A stretch of DNA of 38,292 nucleotides from Chloroflexota bacterium (GTDB lineage: Bacteria > Chloroflexota > Anaerolineae > B4-G1): the NCBI GenBank assembly GCA_024232355.1, contig JAAEPW010000773.1, forward strand, positions 1 to 38,292, read 5' to 3'. Below are positions 1 through 8,317 of this stretch, one piece after another. A program made the translations under genes and the position numbers. Position 1 is the first letter of the stretch; each line of letters opens with the position of its first letter. A model generated the notes under the pieces. It was not told where the DNA came from. It saw only the letters and a program-made list of their open reading frames with translations, and did not search any database.

Positions 1-429
1 AATGCCGCCGCCTGTTTGGCTGCCCAGCCCCACGCTGAACAGTCCCTCGCTCACCGGCACAGCCGGGTGAGCCTCTGGTCCCCACACGATACTGCCGCCA
101 GTGGCAGCGTCCCACAGGGCAAAACTCATTCCATAGGTGCCATCCAGAGGCGTGCCGCCGTTATCGGCCAAGCGGCCCTGGTAGTTGATGGTAGTGGCGC
201 TGGGGCCAGGGGCGTTGGCGGGGCTTGCCAGTGGCTTGGCCCATACCTGGGCGGTGGCGATGAGGGCTACTACCAGCAATAGCGTGCCACCGTTGGGCGT
301 GAGCCAGTGCATGATGCGACGCAGACGGCTGGAATGTGACGCTGGTGACTCTTGTTGCGCACTGCGTTTTGGCAAGTGACGGTCGATTGTCTCTGCCAGG
401 TCTATCAGAAAACTCTTGTGCTCGTTCAT
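1..429 (-). CDS. Secreted 'YQGRL'-module protein, 5' part only (runs off the window)
   Basis: The frame is open from an ATG at 429-427 to the left edge (143 codons), so the C-terminus is missing. A GGAGGT ribosome site lies at 440-435, five bases before the start. The N-terminus is a charged cytoplasmic stretch of about 40 residues (starting MNEHKSFLIDLAETIDRHL), followed by a hydrophobic segment (GGTLLLVVALIATAQVWA) that could be a signal anchor. After it comes the motif INYQGRLADNGGTPLDG and a beta-rich module containing MSFALWDAATGG. The same module, more diverged, occurs after the signal peptide of the 515-residue protein at 12684-11137 (SYQGHLLDSNDDPVDE...DLYSQETGG). The function is unknown; a surface or exported protein is the reasonable reading. 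The downstream part may hold repeats or a tail domain that cannot be seen here. Confidence 0.75.
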   Translation of the reverse strand, partial: MNEHKSFLIDLAETIDRHLPKRSAQQESPASHSSRLRRIMHWLTPNGGTLLLVVALIATAQVWAKPLASPANAPGPSATTINYQGRLADNGGTPLDGTYGMSFALWDAATGGSIVWGPEAHPAVPVSEGLFSVGLGSQTGGGI

Positions 430-786
430 TATTTACCTCCCTATGTCTTATGTCTAAAAATGGGCTCAGATTGCCACAACCGTCGAGCGCCTCGGCAGTT
501 GGTCACGCCAGCAGACTGGCGCTTGTGTACCTCGTAAAAGCACACACGGTGTCAGTTTGTTGTCCGTCGAGTTCTTGGTTCACAATTCCACCTTTCCCCC
601 CTCCAATCATGGATTGGGTCGGACTGGGACAGTTCGCAGAACAAATCTTGAATAAGCAAGGTCTGCCCCAAGTTGTTGAGAAGACACTTGTTTGTTTTAA
701 TCTTTGACTAATGAACCTCCTGTTTGCCTCACTCTATATAGAAGTGTAGATTCCCAAATTATGACTAAAACCATGTAACCCAAAAG
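430..786. other. Gene-free stretch between two minus-strand genes
   Basis: About 350 bases upstream of the partial gene. It holds that gene's ribosome site (435-440) and a short perfect hairpin, CGCCAG-CAGA-CTGGCG, at 506-521. No convincing terminator follows the gene ending at 787. A 32-codon plus-strand frame (609-707, starting MDWVGLGQFAEQ) reads like protein but has no ribosome site or identifiable family, so it is not called as a gene. Confidence 0.4.
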
Positions 787-3700
787 TCACGGCGCTTGCT
801 TTAGAATAATGGGCAAATAGATACTGTGTTGCTCTACCAGAATGTACGTCCCCGGTGCAACCAGTCGCGCTGTGGCCACGCCGGTCTCTTTGTCCACACT
901 GGTGTCGAGGGCCTGCCACGCCGTTTGAGCATCGGGGCGGTAGTGAATCGTCACATCACCAGTTACCTGTGCCGGATCGAGATTGAACAAGATTGTGCCG
1001 CCCGTAAACGTGACAGGAACATTGCTTTGCACGTTGTAGGCGTGAACGATGTGTCCCGTAGAGGGATCGTTCGTCAGATCGCTCGCGGGTGCAATGGCGA
1101 AACGCGCTGGGCCTTTCAAAGTTTGAGCACTATGCTGGCTCAACGACTCGACGATCTCATATTGCAATCCATAGATTTGCAGCACCCCATCCTGAGAACC
1201 AGTCGCGATCCAGTGCATACTGGCAATCCAGTGCATACTGGCCGGCCAACGAAACAGAGCAATTGGCTCAACCCGGACAATCTGGTGACTCTCATAGGTA
1301 GTTGTAAAGACGACAAAGCCAAAACTAAAATCATTTGTCAACGGCAAAGTAGCAGAGTAATAGTGCCGCCCCCCGCTACTAGCAGAAATGGCGACGGTTG
1401 ACGTAAGCCATCCCGTTCCGAGTTGGTACAAACTGGCGTTAACGTTTGTGCTTCCCAGAGTATCTGTGAGATACACTTTTGTGGTCAGACTGTGCGCGCC
1501 GAGTTCGGTGTGCATACCTCGAAACAGTTGTGGCGTCAATGTTGCGGTGAACGTGGGATCGGACGGGATGATCTGAGTAACGCCGTGATAAAACGTCGTT
1601 TCTCCATCCTCGTGCCTGCTTCTGACCCAGGCAATCAGAGTATCGTCAATATGTCTACCCGGCAACTCAAAGATGAACACGGAATCGTTCTTTAGCTCTG
1701 TCTGACCTAACGCAATGATACGATTGCCTTGCCGCAAGTACAATTCGGCTTGTTCGGGATGCACGTCTGGCGGTAGCTCTAACTCCAAGTTCACAGTCTG
1801 AAGTGAGACATTGTAACTAGAAGGAGCATGAACAGTGGGCGTAAAAGGAAGAATCGTTGGCCCCAAAACAACTGTGCCGCGTTCACCTGGAGTGACAAAG
1901 TGCGGATAAAATATCTTCCAGGCATCCCACAAACCACCACCTTGAAGCATAAATTGAGCACTCTTCTCACACGCTGGGTTCCACGAAAGACTTGCTGATA
2001 ATGTACAGTCATAGTTCCCAGGTTCACCCTCCGGTTTACATTGAGAAGCTTCAGGGGCACGCGTTGCCCCGATGGAACCAAATATCACATTCACGTCATT
2101 TTTGAGAATGCATCGAGCTACAGGTCCAAACTCGTACTCGCCATCACCATTCAGTTCCCACCCCAGATGTTCATCCAAAGTGCCCAACAAGTAGTGCAAA
2201 AGCTCTTGCGTGATGGCATATACATCTTCTTCGTTAGGGTCCTCGGATCTTGGGTAAGGGATCACCATATCACCAGGGATGAATGGTATGGCCTGGGGAT
2301 AGCCCCAGTACCCCATCATCGTCGAACTCACCGGCCAACTAACAGTGATGGGACGTGTGATCACGCCAAAGGCGATGGAATTTGCCACGACGTCGCGCGA
2401 AGCGACCACGTGCATATCAGCCGATTCCCAATGCACTTGATCCGTATACACGCGGATGCTTCGCAGCATCAATTGACCATCGGTAGCATTGTATAGATAT
2501 GCTGCGGCACTGATCACCTTTGTAGCAATTAAATTCACTTCATCTTGTGTAAGGTTCCACTCTACAACCACATCCAGATCAAACAGGGTTAGTGTGTTTG
2601 TGGCATAAACGGTCAGAATGATGGGAGGATTGGTATCAGTTACTGTAAGCTGTTGTACTGTACCTCGGGGCGGGTTGCCATCATCAAGCTGCAATAGCAA
2701 TCCGGTCTCGTAAATGTCGTATTTTGTACTGGGGATAGCATTGGTGAGCGTACGAGATGATTCCAGCATGGCAAATAATTGATCGCCTACCTCAATTGCC
2801 ACTGGAGAGACAATGTAACCTGCAGCATCGGTGATGCCTGGCAGTTTTGCGCCATTCAAATAAACCTCAGCACCAGCAACTGGTTGCGAGTCTATATTGC
2901 CATCAGCACGCACCACCCAAATAGAATGATCTGGATCAGAGATTTCAAAAGTTGAAAAAGTACCAGTTTCCTCTGTAGCGGGGACAGAATACTCCCCACT
3001 TATTTCACCATCAGACAATGTGGCATAGATATTGACAATCAATCCGTCGGCATAGGCACACCCAGAATCAGGATCACTTGAAGTAAAGCTAAATTGTATG
3101 ATATTTCCATTCCTCGTACCAATGAATGAGCCCGCGCTGCAAAGACTTGAATCCCCTGGATACTCGGTAAAGTCTGCATATCCAGCCACAGTACTTGCCC
3201 CAATCGCCATATCCATAACCAGCAGACCGTTCCCATATTGTGGATTAGTGAATGAACCAATGTACAGAGCAGTTTGCATAGCTGAAAACGTACCACTCTC
3301 ACCACTGCTAATAGTATAATCCCCGTTTACTATCTGGGTGCCGGACAACGTCCCAGTCATAGTAAATACCAAACCATCATCATGACCGCAGTCATAGTCT
3401 GGATCATTTGAAACAAAACTGAACGAAATAGTATTACCACTTCTTGTCCCGGTGAAAGGACCAGCCCCGCACAAAGCTGTGTGCCCAGGTTGACCAGTAA
3501 AGTTTATATAACCAGCAACTACCGTGCTGCCGATATCTATGTCAATGACGACGGAACCGCTTCCGTACTGTGGATTATAAAAGTTCCCTGCGTACCTAAC
3601 CCAAGATGACCGAACATTGAATGCCTCGTTATAACCTAGTTTCACGGTCTGGACATCTTTGTACCATGCTGGAATAATATCCAGATTTTCACCGTTGTCA

Positions 3701-3855
3701 TTGTCACTCCGCCCTGGCTTGACACTCGCGCCAGGCAGTGCTACATCCAATGCTTTTACAGGGTTAGCGTGCACGAGAATTAGCCCCAACAGCAGCATAC
3801 AACCTGACAATAACCACAGAATCGCCAACCGCGCCCAGTGTTTTCTAGCCAGCAT
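787..3855 (-). CDS. Secreted protein with duplicated beta domain and degenerate CLCA-type metalloprotease motif
   Basis: 1022 residues. The start at 3855 is set by a GGAGGT at 3866-3861, five bases upstream. A signal peptide covers roughly residues 1-35 (hydrophobic core LAILWLLSGCMLLLGLILV). Two tandem ~105-residue beta domains follow (about residues 87-305); they share NPQYGxGxxVxDxxIGxxxVAGY and cysteines in SLCSAG/ALCGAG. Then comes a carboxypeptidase-regulatory-like stretch (VYLNGAKLPGITDAAGYI). At residues 550-563 is QELLHYLLGTLDEH, which matches the HExxHxxxGxxDE zinc motif of CLCA-like metallohydrolases except that the first His is Gln (codon 2208-2206), so activity is doubtful. Ig-like beta regions follow, and the protein ends IYLPIILKQAP, the same tail as several other exported proteins here. 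It is divergent from the CHAT gene, with about 107 bases between starts. Confidence 0.8.
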   Translation of the reverse strand: MLARKHWARLAILWLLSGCMLLLGLILVHANPVKALDVALPGASVKPGRSDNDNGENLDIIPAWYKDVQTVKLGYNEAFNVRSSWVRYAGNFYNPQYGSGSVVIDIDIGSTVVAGYINFTGQPGHTALCGAGPFTGTRSGNTISFSFVSNDPDYDCGHDDGLVFTMTGTLSGTQIVNGDYTISSGESGTFSAMQTALYIGSFTNPQYGNGLLVMDMAIGASTVAGYADFTEYPGDSSLCSAGSFIGTRNGNIIQFSFTSSDPDSGCAYADGLIVNIYATLSDGEISGEYSVPATEETGTFSTFEISDPDHSIWVVRADGNIDSQPVAGAEVYLNGAKLPGITDAAGYIVSPVAIEVGDQLFAMLESSRTLTNAIPSTKYDIYETGLLLQLDDGNPPRGTVQQLTVTDTNPPIILTVYATNTLTLFDLDVVVEWNLTQDEVNLIATKVISAAAYLYNATDGQLMLRSIRVYTDQVHWESADMHVVASRDVVANSIAFGVITRPITVSWPVSSTMMGYWGYPQAIPFIPGDMVIPYPRSEDPNEEDVYAITQELLHYLLGTLDEHLGWELNGDGEYEFGPVARCILKNDVNVIFGSIGATRAPEASQCKPEGEPGNYDCTLSASLSWNPACEKSAQFMLQGGGLWDAWKIFYPHFVTPGERGTVVLGPTILPFTPTVHAPSSYNVSLQTVNLELELPPDVHPEQAELYLRQGNRIIALGQTELKNDSVFIFELPGRHIDDTLIAWVRSRHEDGETTFYHGVTQIIPSDPTFTATLTPQLFRGMHTELGAHSLTTKVYLTDTLGSTNVNASLYQLGTGWLTSTVAISASSGGRHYYSATLPLTNDFSFGFVVFTTTYESHQIVRVEPIALFRWPASMHWIASMHWIATGSQDGVLQIYGLQYEIVESLSQHSAQTLKGPARFAIAPASDLTNDPSTGHIVHAYNVQSNVPVTFTGGTILFNLDPAQVTGDVTIHYRPDAQTAWQALDTSVDKETGVATARLVAPGTYILVEQHSIYLPIILKQAP
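1208..1243. repeat. Perfect-length 18-bp tandem duplication inside the coding region
   Basis: The 18-base unit ATCCAGTGCATACTGGCA occurs twice in a row, the second copy differing only in its last base. In the protein it gives SMHWIASMHWIA. The duplication is in frame and looks recent. Confidence 0.85.
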
Positions 3856-3962
3856 CTTTTACCTCCTCAACTATTTCAATCAATTTTACCTGCTTCAAAC
3901 TTGCACTCTACAAAGATTAGTTATACACTACTGCTACTTTGACCGCTAAACTGGAGGGTACT
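3856..3962. promoter_or_regulatory. Divergent intergenic region (secreted protein / CHAT protease)
   Basis: The 107 bases between two divergent starts must hold both promoters, or a shared one. On the plus strand TTGCAC (3901-3906) and TACACT (3924-3929) are 17 bases apart and could be a weak -35/-10 pair for the CHAT gene. The match to consensus is poor, so this is only a candidate. Confidence 0.35.
3953..3958 (+). promoter_or_regulatory. Ribosome site fixing the CHAT start
   Basis: GGAGGG lies four bases before the ATG at 3963. An in-frame ATG at 3939 lies upstream of this site and has no ribosome site of its own, so 3963 is chosen. Confidence 0.75.
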
Positions 3963-6410
3963 ATGTGTGATCAATTGAAATCTGTGATCGAACATTGCGA
4001 ACCACTGATCCGTCAAGGCCGCTTTGATGAACTGGATAAAATGCTGCAAGAGTACGAACCACATATCGCCCATTGCGCGCCTTGCCGCCACCAGCACACA
4101 TTTTACCGGGCCGTGCGAGCAGGTATGCACCAACGTGATTACGTTTTGGCTCAATCGCTGTTGGTGGCTTTGATCGAATCGAACCAAGTGGATGCTATGT
4201 TGCGCGCGCGGGCGACCAACTTGAGCGCCATGTTCGCAGAGTTCCAGGGCCAGTATAGTGAGGCGTTGGGCCTGCATCAGCGCGCTTTCGATGCGTGTGT
4301 CACTGCCGATGATGTGAACGGTCAAGCACGGGCATTGTGTAACCAGGCAATCATTTTGAACAACTATTTGCATACTCATGAACGGGCTTTGGCACTCTTG
4401 GATCAAGCAGAAAAACTGTTGGAACAAACAGGAAATCAAGTTGATATGGTGCGCGTGTGGAACGAGCGAGGTCTTTGCTTGATGTACCTGGAGCGGTGGG
4501 CGGAAGCGCGCAAGGCATTGGAAACCTCGCAAGCATTGTGCATAGAACAGGATAACGCATATTTGCGAGCGATTTGTGAGACCAATCTGGGAAGTTGGGA
4601 ACGCTTGCAAGGGCATTGGGATAAAGCCAAAAAATGGTACACGCCACTGTTTTCTTTTTTCGAACAGCCGCAGTTTGCGAATCCACTGTTGCAATCCGAG
4701 GTCCTGTTTTACCTGAGTCAAGTTTGTCAGGCGCAGGGACAACTTGATCAGGCCGAAGCATATCTGGATGATGTATTGCGTTTGGCAAAGGAAAATCATA
4801 GTGATCATTTTATTGCTTTGGCCCACTTGGGCCGGGCACGATTGGCGGTTCGACGAAAGGACCATCACCAAGCCCTGGCTTTGTATTGGCAAGCTGCACG
4901 TGCCGTTGAGCAAATCCGCTCGGCGCAGGGTGTGCAGGATGTACGGCTCGATTTTCAAACTCAATGGAATGCTCTTTACCGTGAAGCGGCAGCCTACGCC
5001 TTGCAATTGGAACGTGTTGAAGACAGCTTGAAGTTTTCTGAACACGCTCGAATGCGGCTTCTACTGGATACCCTGGGTACCCCTCCGAACACCGCTCGTC
5101 CTGATGCTCCCCCAGAACTATTGGATGAACTGGAACAGTTACAAATTGCATTACATCAATCCTATGCACAACAGATCGCCGGTAAGCTAGATGAAACTGG
5201 ACAGACTGATCTGCAGGCCCGAGAAACCCATATTTCACAAGTTCGTACCATCCTACATCGTTATGACCAAGAGAATTTGCCCTACCAATCCCCTCCTGAA
5301 CTGGAGGAAATTCAGCGCAAATTGCCCCAAGATGCCGTTATCCTGTCCTATTTTGGAATGGATAGCGATCTCGTAGTTTTTGCCATAGATAAAGAGCAAG
5401 TTCGTCATCGTCTGCTATCAGTCTCTCCGGCGCAACTCAAAACCCGGTTGGATCAAGGCGGGTTGGTACGCGGCATTATGCCAGATACCTACACAAGACG
5501 CCTATCTCCCCACGTCAAGATCTTGTACCTCCTGTACAACGGGCTGCTGGCACCTATCACGGATTGGCTATCCGATTATGCTAGCATTTACCTGGCACCG
5601 GACGCCGATTTGCGTCACATCCCCTTTCACTTGCTTGCTCCTGGTTCCGATCAACCATGTCCATTAACCCAAGATAATCGCCGCTTGACCTATCTTCCTA
5701 GTGCCAGTGTTTTAACGCGATTGCCATCCTTGCAAACCAAGGGTGAATTTCTGGCCATCGGTTATAACGGTTCCAACCTGATGCTGACAGAGACACATGC
5801 CCAACAAATCGCCCAACAAAACAACGGGCAATCACTATGTGGCCCGGCGGCCAAACGAGAACCTGTCATGCACGGGATGAACGACTGTGCTCAAATCTAT
5901 TTTGCCGGTCACAATGTGTTCCGCACACCTGCGCCAGTTGACTGTGGCTTGCTGATGGCTCCAAACCGCTTGCTCACCCTGTTGGACATTCAAAGGTTGC
6001 GCTTGTCTGGCAATCGCGTTGTTCTGGGCGCATGTCAGAGCAGTCTTGCCGTCGAGCGTGGCGGTGATTGGTTAGGACTGACTAACGCCCTCTTACAGGC
6101 CGGAGCTGCACAGGTGATGGGAACATTGTGGCCCGTGAGTGAAGTGGCAATGTGTCTACTAATGGATCGGTTCTGGGAGGCCCTCACAGACAACAACGAT
6201 CCGTTACCCGCATTACGGCACGCCCAAGCTGAAATCCGTTCACTTACACTGGATGACATTCGCCAGGCATTCACTGTATACGAATTACCCCCTCAAGCCC
6301 AAGACTATGTGGAAAATCAATTGACAGCTATACAAAATGCACTACCAGGTGCCCCCCACCCTTTGGACCATCCCTACTATTGGGCTCCGTTCATCATAGT
6401 CGGCGTTTGA
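3963..6410 (+). CDS. Zinc-finger / TPR / CHAT caspase-like protease
   Basis: 815 residues from the ATG at 3963. Residues 12-41 carry C12-x21-H34-x3-C38-x2-C41, a ZAS (zinc anti-sigma)-like signature. Residues ~50-420 are helical TPR repeats (units such as ARALCNQAIILNNYLHTHERALALLDQAEKLL). The C-terminal third (about 440-815) is a CHAT domain with both catalytic residues in place: His650 in IYFAGHNVF and Cys691 in VVLGACQSSL. CHAT proteins are clan CD cysteine peptidases related to caspases and separase; TPR-CHAT proteins such as Csx29 cut a specific partner when triggered. There is no signal peptide, so it should be cytoplasmic. It is convergent with, and overlaps by 34 bases, the anti-sigma-like gene at 6377-7027. 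Its likely substrate is unknown; the adjacent anti-sigma-like protein is the obvious candidate, by inference only. Confidence 0.88.
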   Translation: MCDQLKSVIEHCEPLIRQGRFDELDKMLQEYEPHIAHCAPCRHQHTFYRAVRAGMHQRDYVLAQSLLVALIESNQVDAMLRARATNLSAMFAEFQGQYSEALGLHQRAFDACVTADDVNGQARALCNQAIILNNYLHTHERALALLDQAEKLLEQTGNQVDMVRVWNERGLCLMYLERWAEARKALETSQALCIEQDNAYLRAICETNLGSWERLQGHWDKAKKWYTPLFSFFEQPQFANPLLQSEVLFYLSQVCQAQGQLDQAEAYLDDVLRLAKENHSDHFIALAHLGRARLAVRRKDHHQALALYWQAARAVEQIRSAQGVQDVRLDFQTQWNALYREAAAYALQLERVEDSLKFSEHARMRLLLDTLGTPPNTARPDAPPELLDELEQLQIALHQSYAQQIAGKLDETGQTDLQARETHISQVRTILHRYDQENLPYQSPPELEEIQRKLPQDAVILSYFGMDSDLVVFAIDKEQVRHRLLSVSPAQLKTRLDQGGLVRGIMPDTYTRRLSPHVKILYLLYNGLLAPITDWLSDYASIYLAPDADLRHIPFHLLAPGSDQPCPLTQDNRRLTYLPSASVLTRLPSLQTKGEFLAIGYNGSNLMLTETHAQQIAQQNNGQSLCGPAAKREPVMHGMNDCAQIYFAGHNVFRTPAPVDCGLLMAPNRLLTLLDIQRLRLSGNRVVLGACQSSLAVERGGDWLGLTNALLQAGAAQVMGTLWPVSEVAMCLLMDRFWEALTDNNDPLPALRHAQAEIRSLTLDDIRQAFTVYELPPQAQDYVENQLTAIQNALPGAPHPLDHPYYWAPFIIVGV

Positions 6411-7027
6411 GGCGGATGGATAATCACATTGATATGCCCCAGAGCCTCAACGGGGATATGAGCAAGCTGCACATATCCCCGTTCATCTGTTTGTCCCTGG
6501 CGTTGATCATTATCCCAGATCAAGAATACGTCAATACCAGATAAATCCCAGCGGTCAAATACATTTATCTCAACCTCGGCCGTACACTGCTCTGGATTGG
6601 TCAAGTCCATAATAAAGGTGATTTTCCCCTCCAGTGCTCCGTCGGGGGTTTGCTCCACATCCTGGCGAATCACCCGCTGTTCCAACGGATCAACGTTCCC
6701 CAACGTAGCCAACTGCGCTGTAGAAGGCAATAGGGGCGTTGTTGGTTCGCTCAACCGGACGGCAACCGCCAACACCTGTCGAGTACTACGCGCCAACCAC
6801 ATAATCACTCGCTCACCTTTCTCACAGATGGCCTCCCCCAAATCTACGCCAAGTAGTTTTTGCAAAGCCAGCCGGTCATCCAGTACAGCAACTTGTGTTT
6901 CAAGTCTGCTCAACATACGTTGACATTGCAGACAATGATGTACGTGCCAACGTGCGGCTAACACCTCGCCAGAAAGTTCCATTTGCCCTGCTAATCGTAG
7001 TGCCTGTTCACAAGTTATTGTGCTCAT
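6377..7027 (-). CDS. Soluble zinc-binding anti-sigma-like protein (ZAS) with TTR-like C-terminal domain
   Basis: 216 residues from an ATG at 7027, preceded by GAGAGGA (7038-7032). An in-frame ATG at 7069 would lie inside the upstream sigma gene and has no good ribosome site. The N-terminus holds C6-x21-H28-x3-C32-x2-C35. Hx3Cx2C plus an upstream ligand is the signature of ZAS anti-sigma factors such as RsrA and ChrR. The middle is helical. The C-terminal ~70 residues (EVEINVFDRWDLSGIDVFLI ... TDERGYVQLAHIP) look like a carboxypeptidase-regulatory/transthyretin-like beta domain. I see no membrane segment, so it should be cytoplasmic. It starts 14 bases after the sigma-factor stop, the usual sigma/anti-sigma order. 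Binding to that sigma factor is inferred from order and motif. Confidence 0.75.
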   Translation of the reverse strand: MSTITCEQALRLAGQMELSGEVLAARWHVHHCLQCQRMLSRLETQVAVLDDRLALQKLLGVDLGEAICEKGERVIMWLARSTRQVLAVAVRLSEPTTPLLPSTAQLATLGNVDPLEQRVIRQDVEQTPDGALEGKITFIMDLTNPEQCTAEVEINVFDRWDLSGIDVFLIWDNDQRQGQTDERGYVQLAHIPVEALGHINVIIHPPQTPTMMNGAQ

Positions 7028-7031
7028 TTCA

Positions 7032-7038
7032 TCCTCTC
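7032..7038 (-). promoter_or_regulatory. Ribosome site fixing the anti-sigma start
   Basis: GAGAGGA on the minus strand, four bases before the ATG at 7027. It lies between the sigma stop (7042) and the anti-sigma start, consistent with coupled translation. Confidence 0.65.
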
Positions 7039-7041
7039 TCG

Positions 7042-7950
7042 CTAGACTGCTCGTTTCTGAATCATGCATTCGCGCAAGTTTTTGAGACCACGCTCAACCC
7101 ATTTGCGTACCAAAGCCTCACTACTGGCCCCCAAGGCTACCACAATTTGTGAGTAAGATTCATCATCCCAGTGCTTGCAAAGCACTGCCTGATATCTCTT
7201 TTCCGACCTTTGTCGCAGCTTTTCCAAGCATTCTAGCAGGTTTTGTTGCCTCTCGCGCTTTAAAATCTCTTCAAGTGGTGTCAAACTTGGATTGGTCAAT
7301 ACATCCATCGTGGTTTCTTCATCACCCTCCAAACTCTGTGGGTGTGATGGGGCCACAGGGTCTCTTGATTTTTCTCGCCAGATCAGAACTGTTTTCGCTT
7401 GGCGGCATCCCTCTTTTGCCAACACAGGTAAAAGTTGTGCAAAGTCTTGCTGTTTAAGTAATCCATAGCGAGCATCGTGCCAAAGACGCTTTCGTGGATA
7501 GCCTGACAGGTCAATTTCCTCCCCATCCATACATGCTAACAATATATCACGTTCCACTGGCGGACGTTGCCGGACAATCTTGCGCAATTCGCGTTGGTGT
7601 GAAGGAGGCAATCTATCTACTGATTTCAGAAATCTGGTCAGAGCCTGCATCAAGTTTTTAAAGTTTTTGTCAGCCACTGCCGTTCGTATCAATTTATCAA
7701 AATAAGCAGACAGAGGACCTTCTTTTCGAAACTCGTCCAGCTTTTCTACAACGCATAAACAGGCCTCGGCAGCATACTCCTCAACGGCCTCTTGATGGTT
7801 CAGGCCACGCGGCAACGTTCTGGACACAGTGCGAACTTGATTGCGTACATACTCAAGCACAACTTCCCAGGCCGCTGGATCGTCTTGTGTTAGCTTTTTC
7901 TCAAATCCAACTGCGTTGATTCGATCTTGATAGGGATTCCATTGCCCCAT
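7042..7950 (-). CDS. RNA polymerase sigma factor, sigma-70/ECF-like
   Basis: 302 residues. AGGAGG at 7960-7955 lies four bases before the ATG at 7950. Residues ~15-100 (DPAAWEVVLEYVRNQ ... GPLSAYFDKLIRTAVADKNF) resemble sigma region 2. The last ~60 residues (RYQAVLCKHWDDESYSQI, then VALGASSEALVRKWVERGLK) are a sigma region 4 helix-turn-helix. A longer-than-usual linker of about 120 residues, rich in basic and helical sequence, separates the two; ordinary ECF factors are nearer 180-200 residues in total. The gene is followed at 14 bases by the zinc anti-sigma-like gene and then, convergently, by the CHAT protease. It probably directs transcription of a small regulon; its target promoters cannot be read from this window. 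Confidence 0.8.
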   Translation of the reverse strand: MGQWNPYQDRINAVGFEKKLTQDDPAAWEVVLEYVRNQVRTVSRTLPRGLNHQEAVEEYAAEACLCVVEKLDEFRKEGPLSAYFDKLIRTAVADKNFKNLMQALTRFLKSVDRLPPSHQRELRKIVRQRPPVERDILLACMDGEEIDLSGYPRKRLWHDARYGLLKQQDFAQLLPVLAKEGCRQAKTVLIWREKSRDPVAPSHPQSLEGDEETTMDVLTNPSLTPLEEILKRERQQNLLECLEKLRQRSEKRYQAVLCKHWDDESYSQIVVALGASSEALVRKWVERGLKNLRECMIQKRAV

Positions 7951-8135
7951 ATATCCTCCTGGTAGTTGGTGTCAACGCACCACATTGTATATAGATGCTC
8001 AAATCGTGATTTTGTGACAGGGAAAAAGTCGGTTGGGCCCATTGCACACAGGCCCTGACGAGATTCTGTAAAGAGAGGATTTGGCTGTTCGTGGCTCATT
8101 GACGTCTGCTTTGCCTTCCAACCCAATGATTTGAC

Positions 8136-8153
8136 AATAACCGGGTGGTTATT
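8136..8153. promoter_or_regulatory. Perfect inverted repeat upstream of the sigma gene
   Basis: AATAACC-GGGT-GGTTATT: a seven-base stem with a four-base spacer, about 190 bases upstream of the sigma start. It could be an operator or simply a small hairpin; nothing else supports a role. Confidence 0.35.
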
Positions 8154-8317
8154 TGAACCAGTATAGCACAAGGAAACGTAGAAAGCAATGGCCTTTTTGT
8201 ACCATAACCACCAGAGTCTCAATATCACTTGTTTTTGCCAAGTCAGTGGTCAGAGTGAGATTGTCTCATTCACAACTAGGACAGCAAGTTCGGTCGACAG
8301 TTATTGATCATTAAGCC

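Noticed and set aside
609..707. 32-codon plus-strand frame starting MDWVGLGQFAEQ
   Set aside because: It reads like protein and might be a transposase or other gene remnant, but it has no ribosome site, no identifiable family and no support on either side. A translated database search of 590-720 would decide.
3921..5045. 374-codon minus-strand frame opposite the CHAT gene
   Set aside because: It lies wholly across the TPR part of a gene with clear domains on the other strand; Cys/Gln/Leu-rich shadow sequence.
3963..7950. The locus as part of a type III-E CRISPR system
   Set aside because: Only the protease/sigma logic is similar. No gRAMP/Cas7-11 effector, adaptation genes or array are in the window.
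7890..8228. 112-codon minus-strand frame upstream of and overlapping the sigma gene
   Set aside because: It overlaps the 5' end of the sigma gene in another frame, has no ribosome site at its first ATG and no recognisable features; the region reads as intergenic.
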